Positions 5,773 to 5,782 of a stretch of 5,782 bases of DNA are shown piece by piece (the first letter of the stretch is position 1; each line of letters begins with the position of its first letter). The position numbers were made by a program, and so were the translations under genes. The stretch lies in the NCBI GenBank assembly GCA_964373925.1, contig CAYJWS010000069.1, positions 1 through 5,782 on the forward strand, given 5' to 3'. The notes under the pieces were generated by a model. The model was not told the DNA's origin, did no database searches, and saw only the letters and a program-made list of their open reading frames with translations. Origin of the DNA: CAYJWS01 sp964373925. GTDB taxonomy: Bacteria; Patescibacteriota; Patescibacteriia; Buchananbacterales; GWA2-38-13.

Positions 5773-5782
5773 CCTTGGCTTT

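Larger units (their letters stand above)
5447..5782. other. Non-coding region upstream of the gene run
   Basis: I see no gene in these 336 nt on either strand. The region holds, from left to right: a TTAGCTTATTAG word repeat, a GTCATCCCC fragment at 5523-5531, an 80-bp inverted-repeat element (5566-5645), a GCAATCTCG fragment (5646-5654), an AT-rich stretch (5661-5740) and a third palindromic element at the right edge. A promoter for the minus-strand genes is expected here; a TATAGT at 5545-5550 is the best -10-like match, but no convincing -35 accompanies it. Confidence 0.6.

Overview
The window looks like a piece of a Patescibacteria (Candidate Phyla Radiation) genome, most likely Parcubacteria-like. 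The basis is the run PrgI-like membrane protein, TraC-like protein, VirB4-like ATPase; lysine/AAA-rich coding in an AT-leaning sequence; no clear Shine-Dalgarno sequence before any of the five genes; and intergenic spacers full of short word repeats and palindromic GTCAT...ATGAC elements. The phylum is an inference from gene content and style. All four visible stop codons are TAA or TAG, and no reading frame needs a recoded TGA.

Every supported gene is on the minus strand, so transcription runs from right to left. In that order: a 5' non-coding region with two palindromic repeat elements (5447-5782); an unrecognised 286-aa soluble protein (4586-5446); a 176-nt spacer with a 95-bp nested inverted-repeat element and a promoter-like site; an unrecognised 411-aa protein with a long disordered linker (3174-4409); a 96-nt repeat-filled spacer; a PrgI-family protein of 146 aa (2637-3077); 5 nt later, a TraC-like protein of 235 aa (1924-2631); a 101-nt repeat-filled spacer; and a VirB4-family ATPase that runs off the left edge after 607 codons (1-1822).

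The last three genes form the inner-membrane motor core of a type IV secretion-like machine. PrgI is the VirB3-like membrane anchor, VirB4 is the cytoplasmic hexameric ATPase, and the TraC-like protein resembles the non-catalytic N-terminal part of VirB4. The two unknown proteins just upstream are co-oriented and may be accessory parts of the same machine, but nothing in their sequence gives a biochemical role.

The most unusual material is between the genes. Four spacers each carry a different short degenerate word repeat, two of them folded into inverted halves. Three larger palindromic elements share GTCAT/ATGAC outer ends but have different inner palindromes, as if the palindromes were exchangeable modules on a common frame. 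No tRNA, rRNA, CRISPR array or transposase gene was seen.
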